Positions 27,692-36,505 of a DNA stretch of 64,000 nucleotides are shown here, piece after piece. The stretch lies in the NCBI RefSeq assembly GCF_000428925.1, contig NZ_AUAW01000001.1, positions 464,282-528,281 of the forward strand. Direction: 5' to 3'. The notes below the pieces were generated by a model, which was not told the DNA's origin, searched no databases, and saw only the letters and a list, made by a program, of their open reading frames with translations. Position 1 is the first letter of the stretch. Each line of letters opens with the position of its first letter. Source of the stretch: Furfurilactobacillus rossiae DSM 15814 (GTDB taxonomy: Bacteria; Bacillota; Bacilli; Lactobacillales; Lactobacillaceae). A program made the translations under genes and the position numbers.

Positions 27692-28771
27692 TTATTTAAA
27701 AATCCCAACCTGATTCAGTACCTCTAGCAAGGCAATCCAGATAGGTGTCGCAACAACGGCACAAATCGTCGAAATCAGCGATGCATTTGACGCTAATACA
27801 GCATCCCGATCAAAACTAATCGCGTATGCCGAGGCTACAGAAGCCGTCGGCGTTGCCATCATGATAATAACGGTTGCCAAGGCAACGTAACTAACTGGCA
27901 AAATGTGAGTAATCGTTAGGATAAATAGCAGCACTAAGTTCAATAAAGGAACCAAGATAACCTTGTTAAAACTGTAATACCATGAGGCTTTATCAGAAGC
28001 TGCATCTTTCATGGAAATCGAACCTAATGTTGCACCAATCGAAAGCCAAGCCAATGGTGATGCCAAATTACCCAAGTACTGCAGTGGTTTGAACAACCAA
28101 AGTGCAGTTTGGTCAATCCGATAGAAAGCCACGTTGATGGTTGGCGCATTTGGTGCAATTACGCCATTTACAGCTTGCTTAACAGCAACCATTGGCATGA
28201 AGTCTTGAATCATCCATAAAATCAAGCCAGCAAATGTTGCAATAACGATAGGATTTAAAAACATTTTTTTGATATTGCTTGCTTCCATCTTCAATCCGGA
28301 CATTTTGATGTAGGCATATGAATATAAGAAAATTCGGTAACCGATGTTAAAAATGGAACTATACATAATCCCCTTTGCACCAAACACGGCACCAACAATT
28401 GGAATACCAAAGAATGTTGTTGAACCAAACGTCGTTAAGATAGCTAATGTTTCTTGCTTATCCTTAGGAAACTTCGTATACGAAAACGGCGTTACGAAAA
28501 TTAGGATGATATAGATTAAAATGCCCCAAATCAGAACATTTAAACCCTGTGTAAAAGTTTCATGACTGATTGGCTGCATAAATGAATTGAACGCTAAAGC
28601 TGGTAGTGCAACCGACAAAACAACTTTTGACAAAATTTTTCCAAACGTTTCACCAAAGGTGCCCCGTTTACGTAAATAAAAACCTAACAAAATGATAAAA
28701 ACGGTCGATGTTATCGAACTAATAATCGAGACGTTTGTGAACGTAGCCTCAAGGGCCTTCGCAATGCTCAT
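27692..28771 (-). CDS. AEC family transporter (auxin efflux carrier type, possible malate permease)
   Basis: A 359-residue integral membrane protein with about ten hydrophobic segments in two halves, the AEC architecture. In lactic acid bacteria AEC members carry malate (MleP) or other carboxylates. Sequence landmarks include FGSTTFFGIPIVGAVFG and MATPTASVASAYA. It heads an operon with a D-2-hydroxyacid dehydrogenase and faces a carboxylate-type two-component system, so uptake or exchange of a carboxylate is likely. TTGGAGGAA precedes the ATG. Confidence 0.88.
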   Translation of the reverse strand: MSIAKALEATFTNVSIISSITSTVFIILLGFYLRKRGTFGETFGKILSKVVLSVALPALAFNSFMQPISHETFTQGLNVLIWGILIYIILIFVTPFSYTKFPKDKQETLAILTTFGSTTFFGIPIVGAVFGAKGIMYSSIFNIGYRIFLYSYAYIKMSGLKMEASNIKKMFLNPIVIATFAGLILWMIQDFMPMVAVKQAVNGVIAPNAPTINVAFYRIDQTALWLFKPLQYLGNLASPLAWLSIGATLGSISMKDAASDKASWYYSFNKVILVPLLNLVLLFILTITHILPVSYVALATVIIMMATPTASVASAYAISFDRDAVLASNASLISTICAVVATPIWIALLEVLNQVGIFK

Positions 28772-29000
28772 GATAATTCCTCCAAATAATTGAAATAACT
28801 TAATTTAGCAATGAATTTAGTGTATTTGTTATTTGTGAAATAATGAACATTTTATAATTAATGAAACCTTTTGTAACTTATGTAAGCGCCTAAACCAATA
28901 CTTCCGTCAACGATATGTGCTTAGTCTCAACAATGTTGAAATGTCTGTTAGACAACGTTTGAAGCTGCATACACAATCATTTAACTTGTTGTTATACAAC

Positions 29001-29024
29001 AAAACCCCGGCAAGCCGGGGTTTT
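29001..29024 (-). terminator. Terminator after the S-component gene
   Basis: AAAACCCCGGCAAGCCGGGGTTTT is a near-perfect short hairpin 23 bp after the stop at 29047; the run is T-rich on both strands. A TTGTTG/CAACAA repeat (28986-29002) adjoins it. Confidence 0.85.
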
Positions 29025-29046
29025 GTGGATTGTTTTATTTTAAAGC

Positions 29047-29553
29047 TCATTTTTTGATCAGTTGAACAATCTTTGGTCCTACAACGTACGCAATGACAAC
29101 GCCCACGAGACCTTGGATTAGGTTTGTAGCTACGCCGATTAGGCCAATCGAAACACTGTATAAAAGACTATCAGCTAAAAAGTAGCCAATTGTCATAATA
29201 ATTACAGCGAGTACCAAACTAATTATCTTTGATGCATTCTTACTTACTCTCGACAACATTAAACCTGCGACCAGACCCTCTAAGCCATGAGCGATAAAGG
29301 AAAAAAACATATATTGCCCGTATCCCGATAACAAATCCAGTAGAAAACCACTAATTGCACCAACACTAGCGCCTTCACGTGGTCCCAATAACATGGCCGC
29401 AATGAGGACACCGGCATCGCACAGATTGATGTTCCCGTGGGTCATGGGTACGGGGATAATAAATAATCGACTAATGACAACGGTTACGGCAATAAGCATG
29501 GCACTCAAAGTCAGCCGTCGGAGCGTCTCGTGCTGAGTTGAAGAATTGTTCAT
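29047..29553 (-). CDS. ECF transporter S component (copy 1), substrate unknown
   Basis: The 168-residue membrane protein has five to six hydrophobic helices. An N-terminal LRRLTLSAMLIAVTVVISR, comparable with the AxxxA helix contacting EcfT, is followed by CDAGVLIAAMLLGPREGASVG. These match the PF12822-type S components that bind vitamins. No EcfA or EcfT is in the window, so it would use the shared energising module. Its start lies 12 bp behind a UPF0340 gene. A paralogous pair stands at 38163-39249. B6 or another cofactor precursor is inferred from neighbouring kinases; it is not shown. Confidence 0.85.
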   Translation of the reverse strand: MNNSSTQHETLRRLTLSAMLIAVTVVISRLFIIPVPMTHGNINLCDAGVLIAAMLLGPREGASVGAISGFLLDLLSGYGQYMFFSFIAHGLEGLVAGLMLSRVSKNASKIISLVLAVIIMTIGYFLADSLLYSVSIGLIGVATNLIQGLVGVVIAYVVGPKIVQLIKK

Positions 29554-29565
29554 AATGTCACACCT

Positions 29566-30138
29566 TTAACGAATATCCTTCAAATTATCTTCAATAAACG
29601 TATACCGAGCCCGTTCCCCACCAATCAGTTTAGGTCGTGATGACAGGCCTACAACACGCGCTTCACCGACATCACGGTGATCCAAACGAACCGGAATCTG
29701 CACAAATTTCACGTGCATGCCAATTTCCGTGCCACCAATATCAATGCCGCCGTTCGCAACGATATGTTCCACTTCTACTGGATCATCAAACTGCTGGTAA
29801 GCGGCCACTTGTGTACCACCGCCGGCATGAATTGCCGGCTTAACCGAAACTATTTCGAACCCATGGCGTTCAGCTACCGCACGTTCGAGAACTAGTGCCC
29901 GGTTGATGTGTTCACACCCTTGAACAGCCAGGTTCAGATGACGAGGTTTAAGAAATGATTGAACCGTTTCAACAACAGTCCTGCCAACGTCTAAACTCGA
30001 ATCTGTCCCTTTCCACTTGCCTAGAATTTCACTGGTACTACAACCAACGACAAAAATGCTATTTTCTGGCAATGTAACTTTTTCAAAATATTCAGTCAAA
30101 AGCTCATTGAGGTCATTTTTAATAGTTTCTCTAGTCAT
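29566..30138 (-). CDS. UPF0340 family protein (YwlG-like), copy 1
   Basis: A 190-residue cytoplasmic protein of the UPF0340/TIGR01440 (YwlG) family, function unknown. Conserved segments include FVVGCSTSEILGKWKG, LAVQGCEHINRALV, AIHAGGGTQVAAY and GIDIGGTEIGMH. Length is normal for the family. It is the first gene of a two-gene unit with an S component. Copy 2 at 38677 differs at only 5 of 190 residues (S/G, R/K, N/D, D/T, I/T). AGAGGAG precedes the ATG. Confidence 0.92.
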   Translation of the reverse strand: MTRETIKNDLNELLTEYFEKVTLPENSIFVVGCSTSEILGKWKGTDSSLDVGRTVVETVQSFLKPRHLNLAVQGCEHINRALVLERAVAERHGFEIVSVKPAIHAGGGTQVAAYQQFDDPVEVEHIVANGGIDIGGTEIGMHVKFVQIPVRLDHRDVGEARVVGLSSRPKLIGGERARYTFIEDNLKDIR

Positions 30139-30288
30139 CTATTAACTCCTCTTTTCATCTATACACTAAGATCCCCAAAATCAAAATTGATAATGGAGAC
30201 CCACGCTTCTAATTTGTTGTATTAGTAGGAACTTTGCATACGCAAGCTTATAAAATGTACAGTGCAATTAAGAACATAATATTTTTGT

Positions 30289-31749
30289 CTAACCTGCAAT
30301 CAAAGCGTATACACCATAGATTGCAACAAGGACAATGATAATTGCAAATACTAGTTCTTTCTTAGTAAAGGTAACCTTATTGTGTTGTTTACGAGCAACA
30401 ATATAAATCGGAATACCTAACGCATACACAATAAATGCAATAGCAATATATCTTGGACCGGCTGCAATTGCCATCACCAATGTGTATGCAAAGGCCAAAC
30501 CGGCAATAATTAAGGCCTTCTTCGGACTGTGTTTGGAGCCCTCAGCGAATTCACCTTTTTTTCGACTTATCTTCATGAGATACATTTCCGAAATTAAATA
30601 TGGCGGAACTGTCATTGTTCCCACAACCGTCAACAACATTTGGTAAGCATTCAAGTCAAAGTGCGCAATGACAATAATTACCTGGATTACCAATGTTGCC
30701 ACAATAACGGAGAAACTTGGGACATTATTTTTCGAAACTTTTGCAAAGGCTTTCGGGAAAGATCCGTCTTCGGCAGCAGCGTGCTGTGGTAACTCTGCCA
30801 ACATTTGAATCCATGAAATCCAGCTTGCGAAAACCGCAAACAATAGTGCAACTGTAATGACATCCCGACCAATAGTACTGTGCCATAAATTAGTCAAAAT
30901 ATATGCAGTTGAAGGTGATGTCAATTTAGCCAAGTGACCATATGAATAGACACCCAAGGACAACATCCCTACAAGGGTATACATAACCATACACATGATA
31001 AAACCGGTAATTGTTGCCTTAGGCACTTGTTTAACATCCCGTGCCTTACCGGACATAACAACAGCACCTTCGACGCCACCAAATAGCCATAATGTAACCA
31101 TCATCGTTGACATTAGTTGATGCCAGATGCTTCCCATTGGCTTATCGCCCCTAGAAGCAATTGCTTGTGTTGCATTAGCATTCGTCGTAAACGTATGCAA
31201 ATTGAAATGTGCAGCAACAGTTACAACAAAAACAACAACAACGGCTAACATAATTGCAGTAGCATACTTTTGAACCGTGCTTGACACTTCAACACCACGT
31301 AAAACCAATGCAGTTAATCCCCAGGTGAGAATTGTTGCCCCAATAACTGAAGGCCAGTTGTTACCACCAGTGAAAAGTCCTGGGAAGAAATAATCTAGTG
31401 TGCTCATTGTTAAAACAGCATATGCCGCATTAGCAGCACATTCACAAACAAAGTAACCCCATGCAGTAAAGAAACCAGTGAACGCTCCAAAACCTTGTTC
31501 ACCATACTTATACAAGCCTGCAGTCAAATCAGGTTTAACATCACTCAAAATAACAAAGGTCTCTGCGATGAACCAGATACCAATTCCAGTCGTTATCCAC
31601 GCCAGAAGCTGCCCATTAACACCGGCAACTTGCGACATGTTTTTAGGTAAATCGAAAACCCCAGATCCGACCATCGCACTAACTGTAAGTGCAACTAGGC
31701 CAACAAAACCCAGCTTACCCGCTTGGGCTTTTTTATTGCTCTCGTCCAT
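30289..31749 (-). CDS. APC-superfamily basic amino acid/polyamine antiporter
   Basis: The 486-residue, 12-14 helix transporter carries the APA-type start GFVGLVALTVSAMVGSGVF (substrate-binding GSG) and CECAANAAYA region, as in ArcD/LysI-like arginine-ornithine or lysine-cadaverine exchangers. It is divergent from the PRD regulator and decarboxylase 1, so it most likely exchanges that enzyme's amino acid for its amine. AAGGAG lies before the ATG. A cre-like repeat is found 50-80 bp upstream. Confidence 0.9.
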   Translation of the reverse strand: MDESNKKAQAGKLGFVGLVALTVSAMVGSGVFDLPKNMSQVAGVNGQLLAWITTGIGIWFIAETFVILSDVKPDLTAGLYKYGEQGFGAFTGFFTAWGYFVCECAANAAYAVLTMSTLDYFFPGLFTGGNNWPSVIGATILTWGLTALVLRGVEVSSTVQKYATAIMLAVVVVFVVTVAAHFNLHTFTTNANATQAIASRGDKPMGSIWHQLMSTMMVTLWLFGGVEGAVVMSGKARDVKQVPKATITGFIMCMVMYTLVGMLSLGVYSYGHLAKLTSPSTAYILTNLWHSTIGRDVITVALLFAVFASWISWIQMLAELPQHAAAEDGSFPKAFAKVSKNNVPSFSVIVATLVIQVIIVIAHFDLNAYQMLLTVVGTMTVPPYLISEMYLMKISRKKGEFAEGSKHSPKKALIIAGLAFAYTLVMAIAAGPRYIAIAFIVYALGIPIYIVARKQHNKVTFTKKELVFAIIIVLVAIYGVYALIAG

Positions 31750-31801
31750 AGTCTAAATTCTCCTTAAAGCCGATTGGCCAATTAAGTAAAAAAATCAGAT
31801 T

Positions 31802-31829
31802 GTGGACAGCAATTAAAAACGTTTTCTCA
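31802..31829. repeat. Long direct repeat, copy 1 (candidate operator)
   Basis: Shares GTGRACAGCA, TTAAA and CGTTTTCTCA with the copy at 32301-32326, about 500 bp away. The CGTTTTC core resembles LacI/CcpA operators. Confidence 0.6.
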
Positions 31830-32108
31830 TTTGGCAAACTACCATGCACTTTTTTAAAAGTCAACAGACCATCTATTCAATAGAACGATGATTGACTACT
31901 AAGTGATGTCCATAAATCGCCCTTCTTAATATAGTTTTAACGAAGTTTTTGAATTTCCTTTTTTAAATTCAAATTTTTTAATTGCGCAGAATCAAAGGCT
32001 GTAATCATATTTTTTGCGTTGAAAGTTCATTAAGCATACTTTCTCCTTAAAATACTTTATCAATCCAATAAGGAATTAATTATATTTTGTCCTAAAAACA
32101 GAATCTTT

Positions 32109-32122
32109 AGAAAACGTTTTCA
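32109..32122. promoter_or_regulatory. Candidate cre site
   Basis: AGAAAACGTTTTCA matches TGWNANCGNTNWCA except for the first base and has a near-palindromic core. Confidence 0.5.
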
Positions 32123-32300
32123 TGGTTTTGCACAAAATATGCAAAATCAAAAACAAAATTGAGTGCAACTTACAGTCCTCCTCAATAGCGATACCACGCC
32201 GTTAACGCATTTTATCGATAAATAACCATACACTTACGTAGAAATAAATGCGGCAAGTAAAGGTAAAAAAGCACGCATGTACGCATGATACATTAATCAC

Positions 32301-32326
32301 GTGAACAGCATTAAAGCGTTTTCTCA
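32301..32326. repeat. Long direct repeat, copy 2 (candidate operator)
   Basis: Second copy of the element at 31802-31829, with two single-base deletions and a few substitutions. It lies about 260 bp upstream of the PRD regulator. Confidence 0.6.
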
Positions 32327-32588
32327 AAAATTGTTTTACGTGTTGTTTATAAGCTAGCTTTGGTTAATTCGATTTAAATAAGTCACGTAAATGGCTTCAT
32401 TTACGTTCTTTGTTCAACTCACGACATGTCGTTAAAAATCGAGTATGCGATTACTTTTGCAGGTGGTATGTCACTTAATTTTTATCTTTTAAAGATTTCT
32501 TCAGTAGTTCCCTAGCATCAGTCTTCAAAACCGTCTGATGACTAAATGGCAAATCCGCCGATTGTAAACTCTGGAGTAAGTGAACAAT

Positions 32589-34082
32589 ATGACAAATTAC
32601 GATCAAAATCTCTTGAATTTAATGCTTGCAGAAACTTCCTATCGCTCAGCGGATTATTACGCAAACGCATTGGGTGTTTCCAAAAAAACAATCTACAACC
32701 ATAGCAAGGGTGTAGAAACATATTTAAATAATCATGGCTTGTTCCTGGAAAGAATGCCAAGAAAAGGCTATTTAATCACTGGATCAAGTGAAAGGAAGCA
32801 GCACCTCCGCCTAATCTTGGGTAAAAAAGTTGCTACTCAACTTGATACAAAATTTACACCTCAATATCGACGATTGTATCTTTTCGCACAGCTATTGTTT
32901 TCTGATCGTAATAGCTATCGGGTGTATGCCGAGTCTTTTTTCGTCTCTGTTCAATCGATAAAAAAAGACTTTGATGAAATCAACGCTTTTTTACGAGACA
33001 AAAAGATTAGCCTGCCCGATCAAACAAGCCTAGTTCACTCCTTTGAGGTTGAAATTAAGATTGAGCAAGCATTTAAAGAATATTTAGATATGTACCTTGC
33101 TCATTCTGATTTAAAGCAATCTCAACTATTTGCCATCTTTGGTACCGCAATTTTTGAAATTTCCACAAATTTTGTAGACGACAATTCGGCTCAAGATGCA
33201 CACGTACAAGATGAGTACCTTCCAGACTCCTTACGTGAATTATTATTGATTTTTTTAAACCGAGTTAAGCACGGTCTCCATCTGACTGGGACTAAAAATC
33301 AAATTATTGTATTCGAATTCCAAAAGGGTACCGACCTATCTCGTGTTGTTTCAAATTTGGCAGAAACATGCAAATCACATGCGGGCGTAACTTTTACTAA
33401 CGAGAATCTTCGTTTCTTAAACCTTTTACTGTTGGGGCACGGCATTAGCAGCAATCCAAACAACTTTTCATCCAAATACGATTTCACTATAGCGGCCAAA
33501 CACTTAATTGAACGTGTCGGACAAGAACTTGAAACGGATTTCAATACTGATAGTGAACTGTTAAAAGTCACTATTTATCATTTAATTCCTATGGTTGCCC
33601 GTTTGAACTTAGGATTGCATATTACGGATTCACTTAAGTCTGAAATTTTTGCACATCACCGCGTTATTGCTCAAACCGTTAAAAATAGTGCTGACGAGTT
33701 GGAAACTCACTACCACATTAACTTGTATGACGATGAAGTCTCTCTCTTGTCTTTGCATTTTCTCGTTGCTGCTGAACGACATAGACGTTCAAACCATGTT
33801 CTTGTCGTTTGTCACGCAGGGGCAGAAATTTCTCAATTCGTTTTACTTTCCTTGCAAAACAACCTGCCCTCAAACAACGAAATGACACTCATTGCGCCCA
33901 GCGAATTATCCAAAACAGACCTGACAAAATTTGATTTGGTAGTCTCAACCACAACTATTGTTGATCGTACGATTCCTGTGATGTACGTTTCAGTTCTTCC
34001 GCGCGAGGAAGAGATTTCAACAATTTACTGGAAACTTGTTGATGTATATCGTAAAAGATTCAAAACAATGCGCAATTTGTAA
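32589..34082 (+). CDS. PRD-domain regulator with C-terminal PTS EIIB-like domain
   Basis: About 497 residues of the BglG/LicR/Mga-like class. N-terminal helix-turn-helix (YRSADYYANALGVSKKTIYNH, about 20-40) and a second DNA-binding region are followed by PRD-type helical domains (DDEVSLLSLHFLVAAERHR in the second) and a GatB-like EIIB domain starting HVLVVCHAG with the phosphorylatable cysteine. Such proteins are tuned by PTS phosphorylation. It stands 97 bp ahead of decarboxylase 1 on the same strand, so it likely controls it. Start is ambiguous: GTG 32580 is very close to GGAG, ATG 32589 is 12 bases from it. Confidence 0.85.
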   Translation: MTNYDQNLLNLMLAETSYRSADYYANALGVSKKTIYNHSKGVETYLNNHGLFLERMPRKGYLITGSSERKQHLRLILGKKVATQLDTKFTPQYRRLYLFAQLLFSDRNSYRVYAESFFVSVQSIKKDFDEINAFLRDKKISLPDQTSLVHSFEVEIKIEQAFKEYLDMYLAHSDLKQSQLFAIFGTAIFEISTNFVDDNSAQDAHVQDEYLPDSLRELLLIFLNRVKHGLHLTGTKNQIIVFEFQKGTDLSRVVSNLAETCKSHAGVTFTNENLRFLNLLLLGHGISSNPNNFSSKYDFTIAAKHLIERVGQELETDFNTDSELLKVTIYHLIPMVARLNLGLHITDSLKSEIFAHHRVIAQTVKNSADELETHYHINLYDDEVSLLSLHFLVAAERHRRSNHVLVVCHAGAEISQFVLLSLQNNLPSNNEMTLIAPSELSKTDLTKFDLVVSTTTIVDRTIPVMYVSVLPREEEISTIYWKLVDVYRKRFKTMRNL

Positions 34083-34179
34083 TTTTTCAAAATTAGTACA
34101 TGCCAGTTTCAATCGAATATTTAACTTTAAATCTAAAAAAGCTTTCCAATACTTCATCTATCGAAAGGAAGCAGGAAAA

Positions 34180-36357
34180 ATGTCAAAATTGATCGTCGCG
34201 ATGGCTCCCGAAATTGAGGACTATGTACAATCTGATCGGGAGGTCGTTGATGTCGCATCCGTTACAGACTGGACCAACGTTGGTGCAGTTGTATTGACGG
34301 ATGATGAGCTAGAAATCGCCGACACGGTCAAAAAAACGACTTTTGGAATACCCGTTTTTTTAGCCACACACGATACTAATGCACTTGATAATAATCAGCA
34401 TCTCAATGCTGTTGATCACCTAATTGATCTAAACAATGATTTTAACAAACAAATTTATTCTCGAGAAGTTGAGCACGCTGCTAGTGAATATGAAGAGAAT
34501 TTAATGCCACCATTCTTTGCAGAATTAAACAAAGTTGTTAACCGTGGATCGTGGCAATTTGAATGTGCTGGTCATCAAGGAGGCGCATTCTATCTTAAGT
34601 CCCCCGTTGGCCGTAAATTCTACGACTTTTATGGTGAACGATTCTTCCGAGCAGATGTTTCAATCTCGGAAGATGGACTTGGTGATGTTCTAACTCATGA
34701 TGGCGCCGCCTTAAAAGCAGAGAAGCACGCAGCAAAAGTATTCAATGCGGACAAAGCATACTTTGTACTAAATGGATCAACAACGTCAAATAACATTGCT
34801 ATCACCGCAGCTGTCACAAAGGGTGATTTAGTACTCTTTGATCGCAATAACCATAAATCTGCTTACAATAATGCCCTCGTAATGAACGGCGGTATTCCAA
34901 TTTATCTGGAAACAAGTCATAATTCGTATGGATTAATCGGTGGCATCAAGGATTCTGGGTACGACGAAAAGACACTTCGCGATGAAATTCGTAAGGTAGC
35001 ACCCGAAAAGGCTGATCAAAAACGACCATTCCGGTTAGCAATCATTGAACACGACACATACGACGGTACTATGGCAAACGCACAACAAATTGTCGATAAA
35101 ATAGGTCATCTTTGTGACTATATTCTTTTCGATTCTGCTTGGGCAGGCTATGAACAGTTTATTCCAATGATGAAAGAGACTTCTCCCCTCTTAGTTAACC
35201 TTGGCCCTGAAGATCCCGGTTTGCTCGTTGTTCAATCAATCCACAAACAGCAGGCTGGTATTTCTCAAGCGTCACAAATTCTTAAAAAAGACAGCCATAT
35301 CAAGGGCCAGCGTCGCTATATAAGTCACAAACAGTTCAACAACTCTTTCATGAAGTATTCCTCAACATCCCCATTCTATGGTATTTTTGCTTCAATCGAT
35401 GTTTCAGCAAGAATGCAAGAAGGCGAAACTGGTAAAAAGATGTGGAACGACACCATGTTAACCGTTGTTCGAGCACGTAAACGCTTATTACGCGAAGCAA
35501 CAATGATTCGTCCGTTCGTTCCACCTATGGTCCATGGAAAACCTTGGGAAGACGCAGATGATCAGGAAATCGTCAATGACAAAGCCTACTGGGCTTTTGA
35601 TCCCGACGAAAACTGGCACGGTTTTGATGGTTATAGCAAAGGTCAATATTTCATTGATCCAAATAAGCTCATGCTCGTCACTGCTGGTCTTGATATTCCA
35701 AATGACAAATATGAAGACTTTGGTGTGCCAGGCTCAATCGTGACTCACTACTTACACGAACACGGCATTATCAATGAAAAGAATGATTTAAATTCGGTGC
35801 TGTTCTTAATTACACCCGCCGAAGATGATGCAAAGATGAACAACTTAGTTGACCAAATCCTTAAGCTGGAAAAATACATCAACGAAGATGCCCCACTTAA
35901 GGAAGTATTGCCTCATCTGTACCAGCAGTATGAAGATCGATACAAAAATTACAAAATCCGTCAACTTTGCCAAGAAATTCATGATTTCTACAAATCACAC
36001 AATGCAAAGAAATATCAAAAGGACATCTTCACCAAGGAGCATCTGCCAGAAAGAGCGATGACGTTGGAAGAAGCTGATACAGAATATCGCCGTAACAATG
36101 TTAAGCTCGTCAAATTAGATGACATTCTAGGGAAAATAGCCGTGGAAGGAATCATTCCTTATCCACCTGGTATTTTTGCCATCGCCCCTGGCGAACGTTG
36201 GACTCAAACGATTTTGAACTACTTTAAAGTGCTTGAAGAATCTACGAATAAGTTCCCCGGATTTAGTACTGAGGTTCAAGGAATGTATTATAAGGAAGAA
36301 AACGGTCAGGAAGTTGCCTACGGATATGTTTACGATCCCAACGCATCTAAAGATTAG
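34180..36357 (+). CDS. PLP-dependent basic amino acid decarboxylase (module 1)
   Basis: A 725-residue group III decarboxylase. It has an N-terminal wing domain, the PLP-binding lysine at about K356 in SIHKQQAGISQAS, DSAWAGYEQF, and the C-terminal domain with YPPGIFAIAPGE. It is closely related to SpeF-type ornithine decarboxylases but differs in the loop at 158-176: RADVSISEDGLGDVLTHDG here, versus RSDICNADVDLGDLLIHEG in the copy at 43516. The SIS form recalls lysine and arginine decarboxylases, so ornithine, lysine or another substrate is open. ATG 34180 is chosen for AGGAAGCAGG upstream. Confidence 0.93.
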   Translation: MSKLIVAMAPEIEDYVQSDREVVDVASVTDWTNVGAVVLTDDELEIADTVKKTTFGIPVFLATHDTNALDNNQHLNAVDHLIDLNNDFNKQIYSREVEHAASEYEENLMPPFFAELNKVVNRGSWQFECAGHQGGAFYLKSPVGRKFYDFYGERFFRADVSISEDGLGDVLTHDGAALKAEKHAAKVFNADKAYFVLNGSTTSNNIAITAAVTKGDLVLFDRNNHKSAYNNALVMNGGIPIYLETSHNSYGLIGGIKDSGYDEKTLRDEIRKVAPEKADQKRPFRLAIIEHDTYDGTMANAQQIVDKIGHLCDYILFDSAWAGYEQFIPMMKETSPLLVNLGPEDPGLLVVQSIHKQQAGISQASQILKKDSHIKGQRRYISHKQFNNSFMKYSSTSPFYGIFASIDVSARMQEGETGKKMWNDTMLTVVRARKRLLREATMIRPFVPPMVHGKPWEDADDQEIVNDKAYWAFDPDENWHGFDGYSKGQYFIDPNKLMLVTAGLDIPNDKYEDFGVPGSIVTHYLHEHGIINEKNDLNSVLFLITPAEDDAKMNNLVDQILKLEKYINEDAPLKEVLPHLYQQYEDRYKNYKIRQLCQEIHDFYKSHNAKKYQKDIFTKEHLPERAMTLEEADTEYRRNNVKLVKLDDILGKIAVEGIIPYPPGIFAIAPGERWTQTILNYFKVLEESTNKFPGFSTEVQGMYYKEENGQEVAYGYVYDPNASKD

Positions 36358-36383
36358 TTCATCTATTTTCTCAGTATTTTCAC

Positions 36384-36413
36384 GGAAGACATCTTATTGA
36401 TGTCTTCTTTTTT
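36384..36413 (+). terminator. Terminator after decarboxylase 1
   Basis: GAAGACATC and GATGTCTTC form a perfect stem with a 5-nt loop, followed by TTTTTT. Confidence 0.9.
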
Positions 36414-36428
36414 GTTCTATATAAAAAC

Positions 36429-36464
36429 GACACTGCTGAATTTTTATCACCCTCAGCAATGTCA
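36429..36464 (-). terminator. Terminator after hisS
   Basis: On the minus strand GACATTGCTGA pairs with TCAGCAGTGTC (one mismatch), followed by GTTTTTAT. Confidence 0.8.
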
Positions 36465-36505
36465 TCTTTTGTATTGTTTATCTAAGATCAACGCTAATCA
36501 TTTAT

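Larger units (their letters stand above)
31750..32588. promoter_or_regulatory. 839-bp divergent control region of decarboxylase module 1
   Basis: No gene fits here. It holds a cre-like site at 32109-32122 (AGAAAACGTTTTCA, one mismatch). A 26-28 bp direct repeat occurs at 31802-31829 and 32301-32326 (GTGRACAGCA, then TTAAA and CGTTTTCTCA), and a perfect 8-bp inverted repeat with 6-bp loop, ACGTAAAT/ATTTACGT, lies at 32385-32406. CATCAG/CTGATG near 32517-32540 could form a leader hairpin for the regulator. Confidence 0.6.

Noticed and set aside
28861..28904. cre-like TGTAAGCGCCTAAA upstream of the AEC permease
   Set aside because: Two mismatches in conserved positions; not separable from chance by eye.
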